From: Sulfurimonas sp.
GTDB taxonomy: Bacteria; Campylobacterota; Campylobacteria; Campylobacterales; Sulfurimonadaceae
Assembly (NCBI GenBank): GCA_016764205.1
Contig: JAESSH010000019.1
Location: 31,883-46,104, forward strand
Direction of reading: 5' to 3'
Length of the DNA: 14,222 nt
Positions 1 through 6,688 of the stretch are shown in pieces; position 1 is the first letter of the stretch; each line of letters begins with the position of its first letter. The notes beneath the pieces are model-generated. The model ran no database searches and had not been told where the DNA came from. It saw only the letters and a list, made by a program, of their open reading frames with translations. The position numbers and the translations under genes were made by a program.

Positions 1-608
1 TTACGTTTTAAAATCTCTCTTTTAATCGCATCCTTAACAGCATAAAAAGGAAATTCTCCTTCGAGTGAACAGCTAAGATTATCTTCATGAATCATCTTTA
101 AAAAGTCAGCCGTATAAGAAACAGACTCTAATCCAGCAAGATTTAAAACAGGCACACCATGGATGACATAAAGGTTGATGATACTTTCATGTTTTTCTCG
201 AATAGTCTCATCAAGATTTTTAAGATACAAAGAGGTTTCTTTTGTTTTTTGAAGTACAGGGTATGTATAACGTATGTTAGCAAGAGAGAATTTTTTAAAC
301 CCTTTTACCATGCGCACAAGAACTTCATGCTCATCTGTAGGAAAGATATTTACCGAAACTACAATGTAACGCTTGTACCCCTCCATATCTACATCAGCCA
401 TAACTTGGGGAAGATTTTTATACACCTTCCCTTCTTTTGCGAGTTCTTTGATAACCATCTTTGAAGAAAAAGCTGTAAAAACAGGAATGTCTGAAAATTC
501 CTCTTGTATGTACTCTTCAAACTTAAAGTACTTTGCCTGTTCTATGACTGAGCCAAAACAGGAAAGAATTATTGCCGTGCCTTTGTTATAATGTCTGTAT
601 CGTTTCAT
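1..608 (-). CDS. cbiK: Sirohydrochlorin cobaltochelatase, CbiK-like (3' end beyond window)
   Basis: The minus strand is open from an ATG at 608 to the window edge, giving 202 residues without a stop; the C-terminus lies outside. By eye it aligns with CbiK, the class II chelatase that inserts Co2+ into sirohydrochlorin (factor II) at the start of the cobalt-early B12 route. Matching blocks are the N-terminal strand TAIILSCFGS (11-20), FTAFSSKMVIKEL (44-56, cf. FRAFTSGMIIRKL in Salmonella CbiK), the EGYKRYIVVSVNIFPTDEHE block (about 76-95), and YVIHG (147-151), where H150 fits the metal-site His of the family GHG motif. The rest of that motif is changed: no second His follows the HG. The second family His region would lie beyond the window. 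A weak GGA about 10 bases upstream serves the start. It is divergent from cbiA. Two plus-strand ORFs inside it (159-464, 373-591) are shadows. Family assignment is fairly sure; activity is inferred. Confidence 0.8.
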   Translation of the reverse strand, partial: MKRYRHYNKGTAIILSCFGSVIEQAKYFKFEEYIQEEFSDIPVFTAFSSKMVIKELAKEGKVYKNLPQVMADVDMEGYKRYIVVSVNIFPTDEHEVLVRMVKGFKKFSLANIRYTYPVLQKTKETSLYLKNLDETIREKHESIINLYVIHGVPVLNLAGLESVSYTADFLKMIHEDNLSCSLEGEFPFYAVKDAIKREILKR

Positions 609-631
609 AAGTAAATCCAAATTTTTTAATA

Positions 632-637
632 ATTATA
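632..637 (-). promoter_or_regulatory. Candidate -10 box for cbiK in the cbiK/cbiA divergent gap
   Basis: Read on the minus strand, 637-632 is a perfect TATAAT, 23 bases upstream of the cbiK ATG at 608. This leaves room for a leader of about 17 bases. No good -35 hexamer is visible, as is usual in Campylobacterota. On the plus strand the same AT-rich stretch contains AATAAT (628-633), a possible -10 for cbiA, which would give only a very short leader. The whole gap is 39 bases (609-647), too small for a riboswitch. Confidence 0.45.
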
Positions 638-647
638 GAGAGTTAAA

Positions 648-1901
648 TTGAAAAAAGCATTAGTAATCTCAGCAATAGCATCAAATCAAGGTAAAACTTT
701 GCTAAGTATGGCACTTCTTCATCATTTTAAAAAAAGAGTACGTGCCTTTAAGTGTGGTCCAGATTTTATAGATCCACAGTTTCACGAGCGTGTTACTGGC
801 GAAGCATCTGTAAATCTTGATGGCTACATGATGAACGGGGAGCAGTTGAAGTGGACTTTTAACACATACCTCAACAAAGAAGTAGCTATCTGTGAAGGAG
901 TGATGGGTTTTTATGATGGTATGGATAAGGGCGCATCTGCCTATGATGTTGCTAAAATCTTAGCTATTCCTAGTCTGTTGATTCTTGATGCCAGTGGAAG
1001 CTATATTACAATAGCAGCTGTTTTAAAAGGGATGTTAGCATTTCGTGAGGACAATACTATTAAAGCGGTGGTTTTAAACAAAGTCTCTTCGCAGATGCAT
1101 TTTGACTTAGTAAAAAAACATATAGAGCTAGAATGTAAGGGTATTGTACTCGTTGGCTGGATAGAGAAAAACTTAGAATCTATTGCTTCTCGTCATTTAG
1201 GTCTTGACTTACAAGAGTTAGAACGTAAAGACTTACATAGTATTGCACAGGATGTTTTAAAACATCTCGATATGAATGCCTTAGAGAGTGTGATGGAAAT
1301 TACCTTGGCGGATGTTCTCGTGTACCCTTTTAAAGAAGTTGTAAAAAACAATGAAAAGTGCGTACTTGTAAAAGACAAAAACTTTTCTTTTTATTATCAT
1401 GATAATATTGAGTACCTTAAAGAGATATATAAAGAGCTTGTTATTATAGATTCTACAAAAGATGAGCCAGTCCCCCAAGATGCTGATGTAGTCGTCATCG
1501 GTGGAGGTTATGTTGAGACAGAGGAGAGTTATGCGAGGATTAAAGATTCTAAAGAATTTAAAACATCACTTATAACACATGCTAACAAGAACAAACATAT
1601 TTATGCAGAATGTGCAGGGCTTATTTATCTTGGAAAAAAGATAGACGACAAAGAGATGAGTGGGATTTTAGACTTAGAGTTCAAGCTTACAGATAAAAGA
1701 CAAAGACTAGGATACTACAAGAGCCTTAGTTATGAATCTGGAGCAGAGATAAAAGGACATGCCTTTCACTACTCCTGCATTACTTCTTCGCCCAAAGCAT
1801 ACGGAGGACTTTATAAGGTCTCACAAAAAAACATGAAAGACGGAACATTTAAAAAAGGAAATGTTTATGGGACATACTTACACAGTATGTGGAGAGTGTA
1901 G
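648..1901 (+). CDS. cbiA: Cobyrinate a,c-diamide synthase (CbiA/CobB)
   Basis: It catalyses ATP- and glutamine-dependent amidation of the a and c side chains of cobyrinate in the cytoplasm. The 417 residues hold an N-terminal synthetase domain with P-loop SNQGKT (12-17), the signature GPDFIDPQFHE (37-47) and NLDGYM (56-61), then ICEGVMGFYDG (81-91). A C-terminal class I glutamine amidotransferase domain follows: GGGYVE (285-290), AECAGLIYLG (320-329) with nucleophile C322, GHAFHYS (370-376) and YGTYLHS (407-413) with H412. The protein is slightly shorter than typical CbiA (about 430-460) but all expected motifs are present. The start is TTG at 648, because the P-loop begins at residue 12 and no ATG precedes it; AGAGAG lies a few bases upstream. 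It is divergent from cbiK and convergent with bluB, with no base between the stop codons. Confidence 0.95.
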   Translation: MKKALVISAIASNQGKTLLSMALLHHFKKRVRAFKCGPDFIDPQFHERVTGEASVNLDGYMMNGEQLKWTFNTYLNKEVAICEGVMGFYDGMDKGASAYDVAKILAIPSLLILDASGSYITIAAVLKGMLAFREDNTIKAVVLNKVSSQMHFDLVKKHIELECKGIVLVGWIEKNLESIASRHLGLDLQELERKDLHSIAQDVLKHLDMNALESVMEITLADVLVYPFKEVVKNNEKCVLVKDKNFSFYYHDNIEYLKEIYKELVIIDSTKDEPVPQDADVVVIGGGYVETEESYARIKDSKEFKTSLITHANKNKHIYAECAGLIYLGKKIDDKEMSGILDLEFKLTDKRQRLGYYKSLSYESGAEIKGHAFHYSCITSSPKAYGGLYKVSQKNMKDGTFKKGNVYGTYLHSMWRV

Positions 1902-1918
1902 TTATTTGTAACTAACAC
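1896..1918. terminator. Hairpin across the cbiA/bluB tail-to-tail junction (possible bidirectional terminator)
   Basis: Left arm GTGTAGTTA (1896-1904), loop TTTG (1905-1908) and right arm TAACTAACAC (1909-1918) pair over 9 base pairs with a single bulged T. The arm contains the cbiA stop TAG (1899-1901) and, on the other strand, the bluB stop (1904-1902). It is GC-poor. On the plus strand the nearest run of T (1931-1936) is 12 bases away, and no T-run follows on the minus strand, so it is not a textbook intrinsic terminator. A second perfect 7-bp hairpin lies just upstream within cbiA (1872-1878 with 1884-1890). Confidence 0.35.
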
Positions 1919-2525
1919 ATTCCTCAAGACTTTTTTCATTTTCCCACTTTAAAGTCTTTAACTCACTTTCTTGTAAAAATGTATCAACATAACCAAGACA
2001 GAGATAGGCGATGAGTTTTGTATTCTTTGGCGCATTGAGAGAGTGAAGAACTTCTTTTTCGTTTAAAATACTTACCCAACCAAGTCCAATGTTTAATGCA
2101 CGTGCCATAAGCCACATATTCTCGATAGCACAGACTACGCTGTACTCACCCATTTTTTTCATACTTGTCATGCCTAGAACCTCTTTGTCTGACTGTTCAT
2201 AGAGTACGGCTATGTTTATAGGAGCTTCTTTGATTCCTTCAAGTTTGAGTTTTTTGTAGAGTTCTTTATCTTTAAAAATTGTTTTTGCTTTTTCATTTTC
2301 TTTGCTAAAGTTGTTAAAAATCTCTTCTTTAAGTGATTCGCTTTTGATGATAACAAACTTCCAAGGTTGTGAATAGCCTACAGATGGGGCAGAAATAGCC
2401 GCCTCAAGTATCATTTGTATTTTTTCATCTTCTAGTGTTTTATTTATAAAACGATTGCCTCGCACATCCCGTCTTGCTTTGATAATCTGAAGTAATTTGT
2501 TTGCATCATTGTCATTAAAGTTCAT
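1902..2525 (-). CDS. bluB: 5,6-dimethylbenzimidazole synthase BluB
   Basis: BluB breaks FMNH2 apart with O2 to make 5,6-dimethylbenzimidazole, the lower ligand of B12. The 207-residue protein is of full family length and has the BluB-specific nitroreductase-fold signatures: RRDVR (18-22; its Asp likely matches the catalytically important Asp of Sinorhizobium BluB), APSVGYSQPW (46-55), LEGIKEAPINI (95-105), YSVVCAIENMWLMARA (128-143), GWVSIL (149-154, with the conserved Ser) and IAYLCLGYVD (172-181). These set it apart from ordinary nitroreductases. It is convergent with cbiA and divergent from the FMN-binding gene at 2559. No Shine-Dalgarno is seen before the ATG, while TATAAT ends only 6 bases before it, so the mRNA may be leaderless. 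No alternative start lies upstream of RRDVR. Confidence 0.93.
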   Translation of the reverse strand: MNFNDNDANKLLQIIKARRDVRGNRFINKTLEDEKIQMILEAAISAPSVGYSQPWKFVIIKSESLKEEIFNNFSKENEKAKTIFKDKELYKKLKLEGIKEAPINIAVLYEQSDKEVLGMTSMKKMGEYSVVCAIENMWLMARALNIGLGWVSILNEKEVLHSLNAPKNTKLIAYLCLGYVDTFLQESELKTLKWENEKSLEECVSYK

Positions 2526-2531
2526 TTTGTT

Positions 2532-2539
2532 ATTATAAC
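2532..2539. promoter_or_regulatory. Overlapping divergent -10 boxes between bluB and the FMN-binding protein gene
   Basis: The 33-base gap has a near-palindrome, gttattataac (2529-2539). Read on the minus strand, 2537-2532 is TATAAT, with ATTACA (2560-2555, 4 of 6 to TTGACA) 17 bases upstream; predicted transcription would start at about the bluB ATG. Read on the plus strand, TATAAC (2534-2539) gives a start near 2546, just before the ribosome site AAAGGGGA (2546-2553) of the gene at 2559. The two directions would compete for the same polymerase site. Confidence 0.5.
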
Positions 2540-2558
2540 GAAAGTAAAGGGGAATGTA

Positions 2559-3116
2559 ATGGCAATAGATAAAAATAATTTACCCGGTTGTGATGGCGAG
2601 CATAATTTACAAACTAGGTATGGGACAGGAGAAAAAGCCCAAGGTTTTTATGAGAGAGAAGTTTATACTTATATAACACAGCAGATGAAAGAATACATCG
2701 CAAAACAAAAGATGATGTTTATTGCCACAGCAGACAAGCATGGAGAATGTGATAGTTCATTTAGAAGTGCCAAAAAAGATTTTGTTTTTGTTTTAGATAA
2801 GCAAAGAGTAGTGTATCCTGAATTTAACGGCAATGGAGTGATGGCATCGCTGGGAAATATATCTGAAAACCCACATATTGGACTTTTATTTGTTGATTTT
2901 TTTGAGAATCAAGTAGGCTTGCATATAAATGGAAAGGCTCATTTTTTGGATGAGGGGAATTTACGAAATTCTTTCTCAGAGGATGAGAGTACTCGAATCG
3001 TAAACTTCGGGAAAACACTTGAACTAGAAGTTGTTACCTGGGTTGTAGTAGAGGTTGAGGAAGCGTATATTCACTGCTCAAAGCATATTCCACTTTTGTC
3101 AGAGATAGATTCTTAA
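2559..3116 (+). CDS. Pyridoxamine 5'-phosphate oxidase-related FMN-binding (split-barrel) protein
   Basis: This 185-residue soluble protein resembles the flavin-nucleotide-binding branch of the PNPOx-like split-barrel family (PF01243/COG3576 type). Visible family blocks are MMFIATADKHGECDSSFR (52-69), the YPEFNGNGVMASLGNISENP block (86-105), IGLLFVDFF (107-115), GLHINGKAHF (120-129) and EAYIHCSKHIP (168-178). Such proteins usually bind FMN or F420-like cofactors, but members of this branch mostly lack a proven reaction, so no substrate is claimed. It has a strong ribosome site, AAAGGGGA, before the ATG. It shares a 33-base divergent gap with bluB, whose product consumes FMNH2; a role in flavin supply or reduction for BluB is possible but is inference from position only. 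It is followed by a promoter-like box and cbiC. Confidence 0.75.
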   Translation: MAIDKNNLPGCDGEHNLQTRYGTGEKAQGFYEREVYTYITQQMKEYIAKQKMMFIATADKHGECDSSFRSAKKDFVFVLDKQRVVYPEFNGNGVMASLGNISENPHIGLLFVDFFENQVGLHINGKAHFLDEGNLRNSFSEDESTRIVNFGKTLELEVVTWVVVEVEEAYIHCSKHIPLLSEIDS

Positions 3117-3127
3117 TCAATCTTAGC

Positions 3128-3133
3128 TATAAT
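3128..3133 (+). promoter_or_regulatory. Candidate -10 box of the cbiC operon
   Basis: A perfect TATAAT in the context TTAGCTATAAT sits in the 40-base gap before cbiC, 23 bases from its ATG (3157). The predicted start near 3140 leaves a short leader carrying the ribosome site AAGAAGAG (3146-3153). No clear -35 is seen. It probably drives the long plus-strand cobalamin operon; the gap is too short for a cobalamin riboswitch. Confidence 0.55.
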
Positions 3134-3156
3134 AATTTAAAAATAAAGAAGAGATA

Positions 3157-3870
3157 ATGAGCTTTACCTTACTTGAACCACCACTAAACATCGGAGATGA
3201 AATCTCTTTAAAGTCATTTGAGATGATTCACGCTGAAGCAGTAGAATATGAGGGATTTCATAAGTTTAGTGAAGATGAACAGGCGATAATTGAGCGTCTC
3301 ATTCATACAACAACCTGTTTTGATCAGGTTATAGACAATATGTACTTCTCAAAAAATTCTATAGAAAAATTAAAGTCTTTACTTCAAAAAAAAGCAAAAA
3401 TTATTGTCGATACAAATATGATTCGAGCAGGACTGAGTAAGTTTTACTTGCAAAAATATGAAAACGAAGTTATCTGTTATGTGAATGAGCCAGAAGTATT
3501 TGAAATGGCAAAGGTAAATAAAACTACACGCTCTTACGCAGCTGTTGGGTTAGCCATAGAAAAATTTAAAGATGAACCTTTAGTCCTTGCTTGTGGAAAT
3601 GCCCCGACGTTTATTTATGCAGCAATTAATGCTTTGATAGAGAAGAAAATAAATCTCGACAATGTAGTTCTCTTACTTTTCCCAGTTGGATTTGTAAATG
3701 TTGTAGAGTCAAAAAAGTACGGTAAAGACTTCCTCGAAACATTTAATGCTGAGGGTATGATTCTTGAAGGTAGATACGGCGCTTCAACAATGATAGTTGC
3801 CTCCCTTCATGCGGCATATAAACTCATTAAAGATTATGATACTGAATATGGAAAATACAATGGCAAGTAG
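3157..3870 (+). CDS. cbiC: Cobalt-precorrin-8 methylmutase (CbiC/CobH)
   Basis: It moves the C11 methyl group to C12, converting cobalt-precorrin-8 to cobyrinate, the substrate of CbiA. The 237 residues match the family: SFEMIHAE (20-27), RLIHTTTCFD (47-56) with H50 at the position of the essential proton-shuttling His of CobH, VDTNMIRAGL (84-93), TTRSYAAV (123-130), CGNAPTFIY (146-154), and FPVGFVNVVESK (175-186). The usual GRKGGS-like motif near the C-terminus is GRYGAS (205-210). The protein is about 25 residues longer than the common ~210, from a slightly longer N-terminus and a Tyr/Lys-rich tail. It is the first gene of the long plus-strand operon; its end overlaps the ferredoxin start by 11 bases. 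Confidence 0.94.
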   Translation: MSFTLLEPPLNIGDEISLKSFEMIHAEAVEYEGFHKFSEDEQAIIERLIHTTTCFDQVIDNMYFSKNSIEKLKSLLQKKAKIIVDTNMIRAGLSKFYLQKYENEVICYVNEPEVFEMAKVNKTTRSYAAVGLAIEKFKDEPLVLACGNAPTFIYAAINALIEKKINLDNVVLLLFPVGFVNVVESKKYGKDFLETFNAEGMILEGRYGASTMIVASLHAAYKLIKDYDTEYGKYNGK

Positions 3871-4369
3871 TCTTATAAACTCACATTCTTCTTCTCAGTA
3901 CGGAAGTAACCCTGTAAAAAAAGACGAGGTTCGTCTGAATGAAATGGGGAGTGAAGTAGTTGAGGGTTACACCTGTAAGCCAAAAGACTATGATGCGAAT
4001 CGTGCCATTATGCATTATAAATCTTTGCTTCTTTTGTGTGATGATGAAAGATGTGGTAAGGCTGGTAAAGATGACAGAGCAGCGCACCTTCGAGAGATTA
4101 TAAAAGATATGGGACTGAACAAGGGTAAAAACAGAATCAAAGTAAGCCGAACAGGTTGTTATGGAGCCTGTCGTTACCGTCAAGTATGTCAGATTACAGA
4201 AAATACACAGGCAAATGGAAATCCACAAAACAATGCACTTTGGTTAAAACATACACACAGGCTTAAAGATGAGCAGTGGAGAGAGATTTTTGCTCTTCTA
4301 AGTGAAGACAAAACTTTAACTGATATTTTAGAAGAAAAAAACTTCATAGAAATGAAAGTATACGAATAG
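3860..4369 (+). CDS. Cobalamin-operon [2Fe-2S] ferredoxin, thioredoxin-fold (CbiW-like)
   Basis: The protein is 169 residues from the ATG at 3860, chosen because GGAAA lies just upstream and earlier in-frame starts (3797, 3848) run deeper into cbiC. Family knowledge: thioredoxin-fold [2Fe-2S] ferredoxins carry two Cys pairs. Here these are C60-x4-C65 (LLLLCDDERCGKAG) and C100-x3-C104 (RTGCYGACRYRQVC), with C110 as an extra. About 45 N-terminal residues are low in hydrophobics and probably disordered. Similar ferredoxins occur beside or fused to cobaltochelatases and other B12 enzymes (CbiW), so it likely passes electrons or helps keep cobalt reduced in the corrin pathway; the exact partner is unknown. 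It overlaps cbiC by 11 bases and is followed 4 bases later by cbiD, indicating tight co-translation. Confidence 0.8.
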   Translation: MASSLINSHSSSQYGSNPVKKDEVRLNEMGSEVVEGYTCKPKDYDANRAIMHYKSLLLLCDDERCGKAGKDDRAAHLREIIKDMGLNKGKNRIKVSRTGCYGACRYRQVCQITENTQANGNPQNNALWLKHTHRLKDEQWREIFALLSEDKTLTDILEEKNFIEMKVYE

Positions 4370-4373
4370 GGTA

Positions 4374-5471
4374 ATGGGACAAGAACTTCGCAGTGGTTAC
4401 ACAACAGGTACACATGCAAGTGCAGTTCTTGGAGCAGTCTTAAAAAACTATTTTGATAAGAAAATCTTAGAGAGTATAGGAGTTGTTTTACCTAAGGGAA
4501 AGCTCGTAGATATAGATGTTTCGTATGTAGGTGAGCATCATTTTAAAACAATTAAGGTCGATAACGATGATTTAGATGTAACGAAAGGTTGTTGCATTCA
4601 TGCGGAGTTGTTTACATCAAAACCGAAAAACCTCAAAGAACAAAAACCAGCCTTGTTTGAAGTAAAAAATACACACTTTTTTATTTATGCAGGGGATGGA
4701 GTTGGAGTAGCTACAAAAGAAGGTTTAAAGATAGCTCCAAACTCTCCAGCTATTAACCCTGTACCACTTAGCATGATGCGAGAGATGGCATTAGGCATTA
4801 AGGACGAAGACAAGAGGGATTTTCATATTATTATAAGTGTGGAAAATGGTGAAGAGATTGCAAAAGAGACTGCAAACGCAAAGGTTGGCGTACTTGGTGG
4901 GATTTCTATTTTAGGAACTCGTGGAATTGTGAAGCCAATCTCAGCAGATGCCTATCTTGATTCCATAGAAACAGAGATAGCAGTAGCAGGGGCAAATGGA
5001 GTGAAAAACATTGTCTTTACACTTGGAAATACTTCACATGATTATGCGAATGCACATTACGAAGAACTTCAGGTTATTGAGGTTGGGAACTTTGTGTATG
5101 AGGCTTCGCAAAAACTCATAGAGATGAATTTTACTAGGATGACTTTTATTTGTGGAAGTGCAAAAATGTGTAAGGTTGCACAAGGGTGTAAAAATACACA
5201 TAATCGTTTTGGTGGTATAAATTTTGATACGGTGAATCTTTGGATGGCAGATGAAGTGGGAATTGACTTTAAAGATGAAAAGTTTACAACCTTAAAGGCA
5301 ATGTTATTAAAACTAACAGAGGAAGAAGTAAAACACTTTGTTAGCTTTTTAAGTTTTAAAGCAGGAAAGAGTTTTCAAGCGTGGTTTGAAGAACTTGAGA
5401 TACGCACAAAAGAGATAGAGATTATTACAGTTGGCGGTAAAGAAATTATAAAAAGGAATGTGAAATGGTAA
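4374..5471 (+). CDS. cbiD: Cobalt-precorrin-5B C1-methyltransferase CbiD
   Basis: CbiD transfers a methyl group from SAM to C1 of cobalt-precorrin-5B and belongs only to the cobalt-early route, so it marks this locus as anaerobic-type. The 365 residues have family length. The hallmark N-terminus LRSGYTTGTHASA (5-17) is clear, as are GDGVGVATKEGL and INPVPL in the middle, the LGGISILGTRGIVKP stretch that holds the family glycines, and the TLGNTSHDYA and CGSAKMCKVAQG segments later. The His replacing the common Cys in TTG(T/S)CAxA is a mild departure. The ATG has AGGGT shortly before it. The gene overlaps cbiET by 7 bases, indicating translational coupling. Confidence 0.96.
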   Translation: MGQELRSGYTTGTHASAVLGAVLKNYFDKKILESIGVVLPKGKLVDIDVSYVGEHHFKTIKVDNDDLDVTKGCCIHAELFTSKPKNLKEQKPALFEVKNTHFFIYAGDGVGVATKEGLKIAPNSPAINPVPLSMMREMALGIKDEDKRDFHIIISVENGEEIAKETANAKVGVLGGISILGTRGIVKPISADAYLDSIETEIAVAGANGVKNIVFTLGNTSHDYANAHYEELQVIEVGNFVYEASQKLIEMNFTRMTFICGSAKMCKVAQGCKNTHNRFGGINFDTVNLWMADEVGIDFKDEKFTTLKAMLLKLTEEEVKHFVSFLSFKAGKSFQAWFEELEIRTKEIEIITVGGKEIIKRNVKW

Positions 5472-6637
5472 CAATAGCTGGTTCAGGAATGGGCGAATAT
5501 AATTTTGACAAGGTGGATGTGGACTTTAGTGAGTATGAGATGATTTTTTGTGATCAGAATTTTCAAACTGATTTGAGTGAGGTAACAAAAGGGAGCTTTA
5601 AACTTGTAAAAGAGGCGATACTTACCAATTTAGACAAGAAGATTCTTTATATTGTGAGTGGTTCTCCAACTTTTTTCTCAGGTGCAATACTCATTTTAAA
5701 TGTTTTAAAGCGTGAAGGTATTACGTATAAAATCCTAGATAACACTTCTTCACTTAACTATATGTTAGCTAACGAAGGTGTCTCTCTTGTAAAAACGGGC
5801 ATTGTAACCCTGCACGGGAAAACGCATATAGACTTAGAAAACTTTTTAGTAAAAGAGCATACCTTTATCATCTGTGATGATGATACTCCTAGACTTTTAA
5901 AAGAAGCAACACGCTACTTAGATTCGCAAGACTATACTCTAACCCTTGGTGAACAGTTTGGATACAAAGAAGAAAAATTCTCACACCCAAGCCTAGAAGA
6001 GATGCTTACAAATCCCCCTAAAATGCCCTATTCCATTCTTATAAAAAGAAACTATGAAACACTTCCAAATATTTCAAGTGAAGATTCTATAGAGCATGAA
6101 AATGGAATGATTACAAAACAATACAAACGCCACGTGTCCTTACAAAATCTTGATTTACAGCCAAATATGCTTTTATGGGATGTTGGAGCTGGAAGTGGTT
6201 CTGTTAGTATTGATGGGTACAAACGTTATAAGGTTCAAAGTATTATGTTTGAGAAAAATGTTAAACGTGCAAAGATGATAGAAAACTCACTTACAAAACA
6301 TAAGATTTTAAGTACAAAGCTTTATATCGGCGAGGCGAGTGAGGATTATAAAAAAGAAACAAGTACTCCACAGAGAATTTTTGTAGGTGGTGGTGGAGAC
6401 AAGGTTATAAGTGAGTTAGATTATTTGTACGGGAGACTGGCTAATGGTGGCTTAATGGTCGCAAACTTTGTAACACTGCAACACCTCACAACTGCAATAA
6501 ATACGCTCAAAAAAGCAAAGATTGCTTTTGATATAAAAAGCATCTCACTCACAACATACAAGATGAGTTTACTCATGCCAGAACCTGAGAGGGTCATGCA
6601 CCAGATAATTGTAAGAAAGGCTATTTCTATAGACTAA
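5465..6637 (+). CDS. cbiET: Precorrin-6Y C5,15-methyltransferase (decarboxylating), CbiE-CbiT fusion (CobL-type)
   Basis: The 390-residue protein joins two SAM methyltransferases that methylate C5 and C15 and remove the C12 acetate carboxyl of the corrin ring. Residues 1 to about 195 are the CbiE (tetrapyrrole methylase) half: VTIAGSGMGE (2-11), YIVSGSPTFFSG (62-73) and PPKMPYSILIKR (184-195). It is diverged, since the usual VGIGPGG loop is reduced to AGSGMGE. Residues about 208-390 are the CbiT half: MITKQYKR (215-222), SAM motif LLWDVGAGSGSVSID (236-250) and IFVGGGGDK (305-313). The start overlaps cbiD. Its stop lies in the first copy of a TAGACTAA repeat, where the first foreign insertion begins. 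Confidence 0.93.
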   Translation: MVTIAGSGMGEYNFDKVDVDFSEYEMIFCDQNFQTDLSEVTKGSFKLVKEAILTNLDKKILYIVSGSPTFFSGAILILNVLKREGITYKILDNTSSLNYMLANEGVSLVKTGIVTLHGKTHIDLENFLVKEHTFIICDDDTPRLLKEATRYLDSQDYTLTLGEQFGYKEEKFSHPSLEEMLTNPPKMPYSILIKRNYETLPNISSEDSIEHENGMITKQYKRHVSLQNLDLQPNMLLWDVGAGSGSVSIDGYKRYKVQSIMFEKNVKRAKMIENSLTKHKILSTKLYIGEASEDYKKETSTPQRIFVGGGGDKVISELDYLYGRLANGGLMVANFVTLQHLTTAINTLKKAKIAFDIKSISLTTYKMSLLMPEPERVMHQIIVRKAISID

Positions 6638-6652
6638 TTTACTAGTTTTAAG

Positions 6653-6658
6653 TATAAT
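6653..6658 (+). promoter_or_regulatory. Candidate internal promoter -10 for the ATPase/HrgA-like pair
   Basis: The 51-base gap after cbiET contains TTTTAAGTATAAT (6646-6658), a perfect TATAAT preceded by the T-rich AAG context common in Campylobacterota promoters. TAGACT (6630-6635), 17 bases upstream, matches TTGACA at 4 of 6. The leader of about 24 bases carries the ribosome site AGAGGGA (6678-6684). This is the only sizeable gap inside the long operon, and it suggests the inserted pair, and the cbi genes behind it, can be transcribed separately from cbiC. Confidence 0.55.
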
Positions 6659-6662
6659 CCAT

Positions 6663-6670
6663 TAGACTAA
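6663..6670 (+). repeat. 8-bp direct repeat TAGACTAA (second copy; first copy 6630-6637)
   Basis: TAGACTAA occurs at 6630-6637, where it forms the end and stop of cbiET, and again at 6663-6670 just before the ATPase gene. The copies flank the internal promoter. Such a pair could be a duplication scar from an insertion or deletion at the left edge of the ATPase/HrgA block, but an 8-mer this AT-rich can also recur by chance. Confidence 0.4.
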
Positions 6671-6688
6671 ATACAGAAGAGGGAAGTG

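Noticed and set aside
159..591. Two overlapping plus-strand ORFs (159-464, 373-591) at the left end
   Set aside because: They lie antisense to a continuous minus-strand reading frame with clear CbiK similarity and have no ribosome site or recognisable protein sequence.
3797..3859. Longer ferredoxin start at 3797 (or 3848)
   Set aside because: The added residues are just cbiC read in another frame; ATG 3860 has GGAAA in front and begins where independent coding sense starts.
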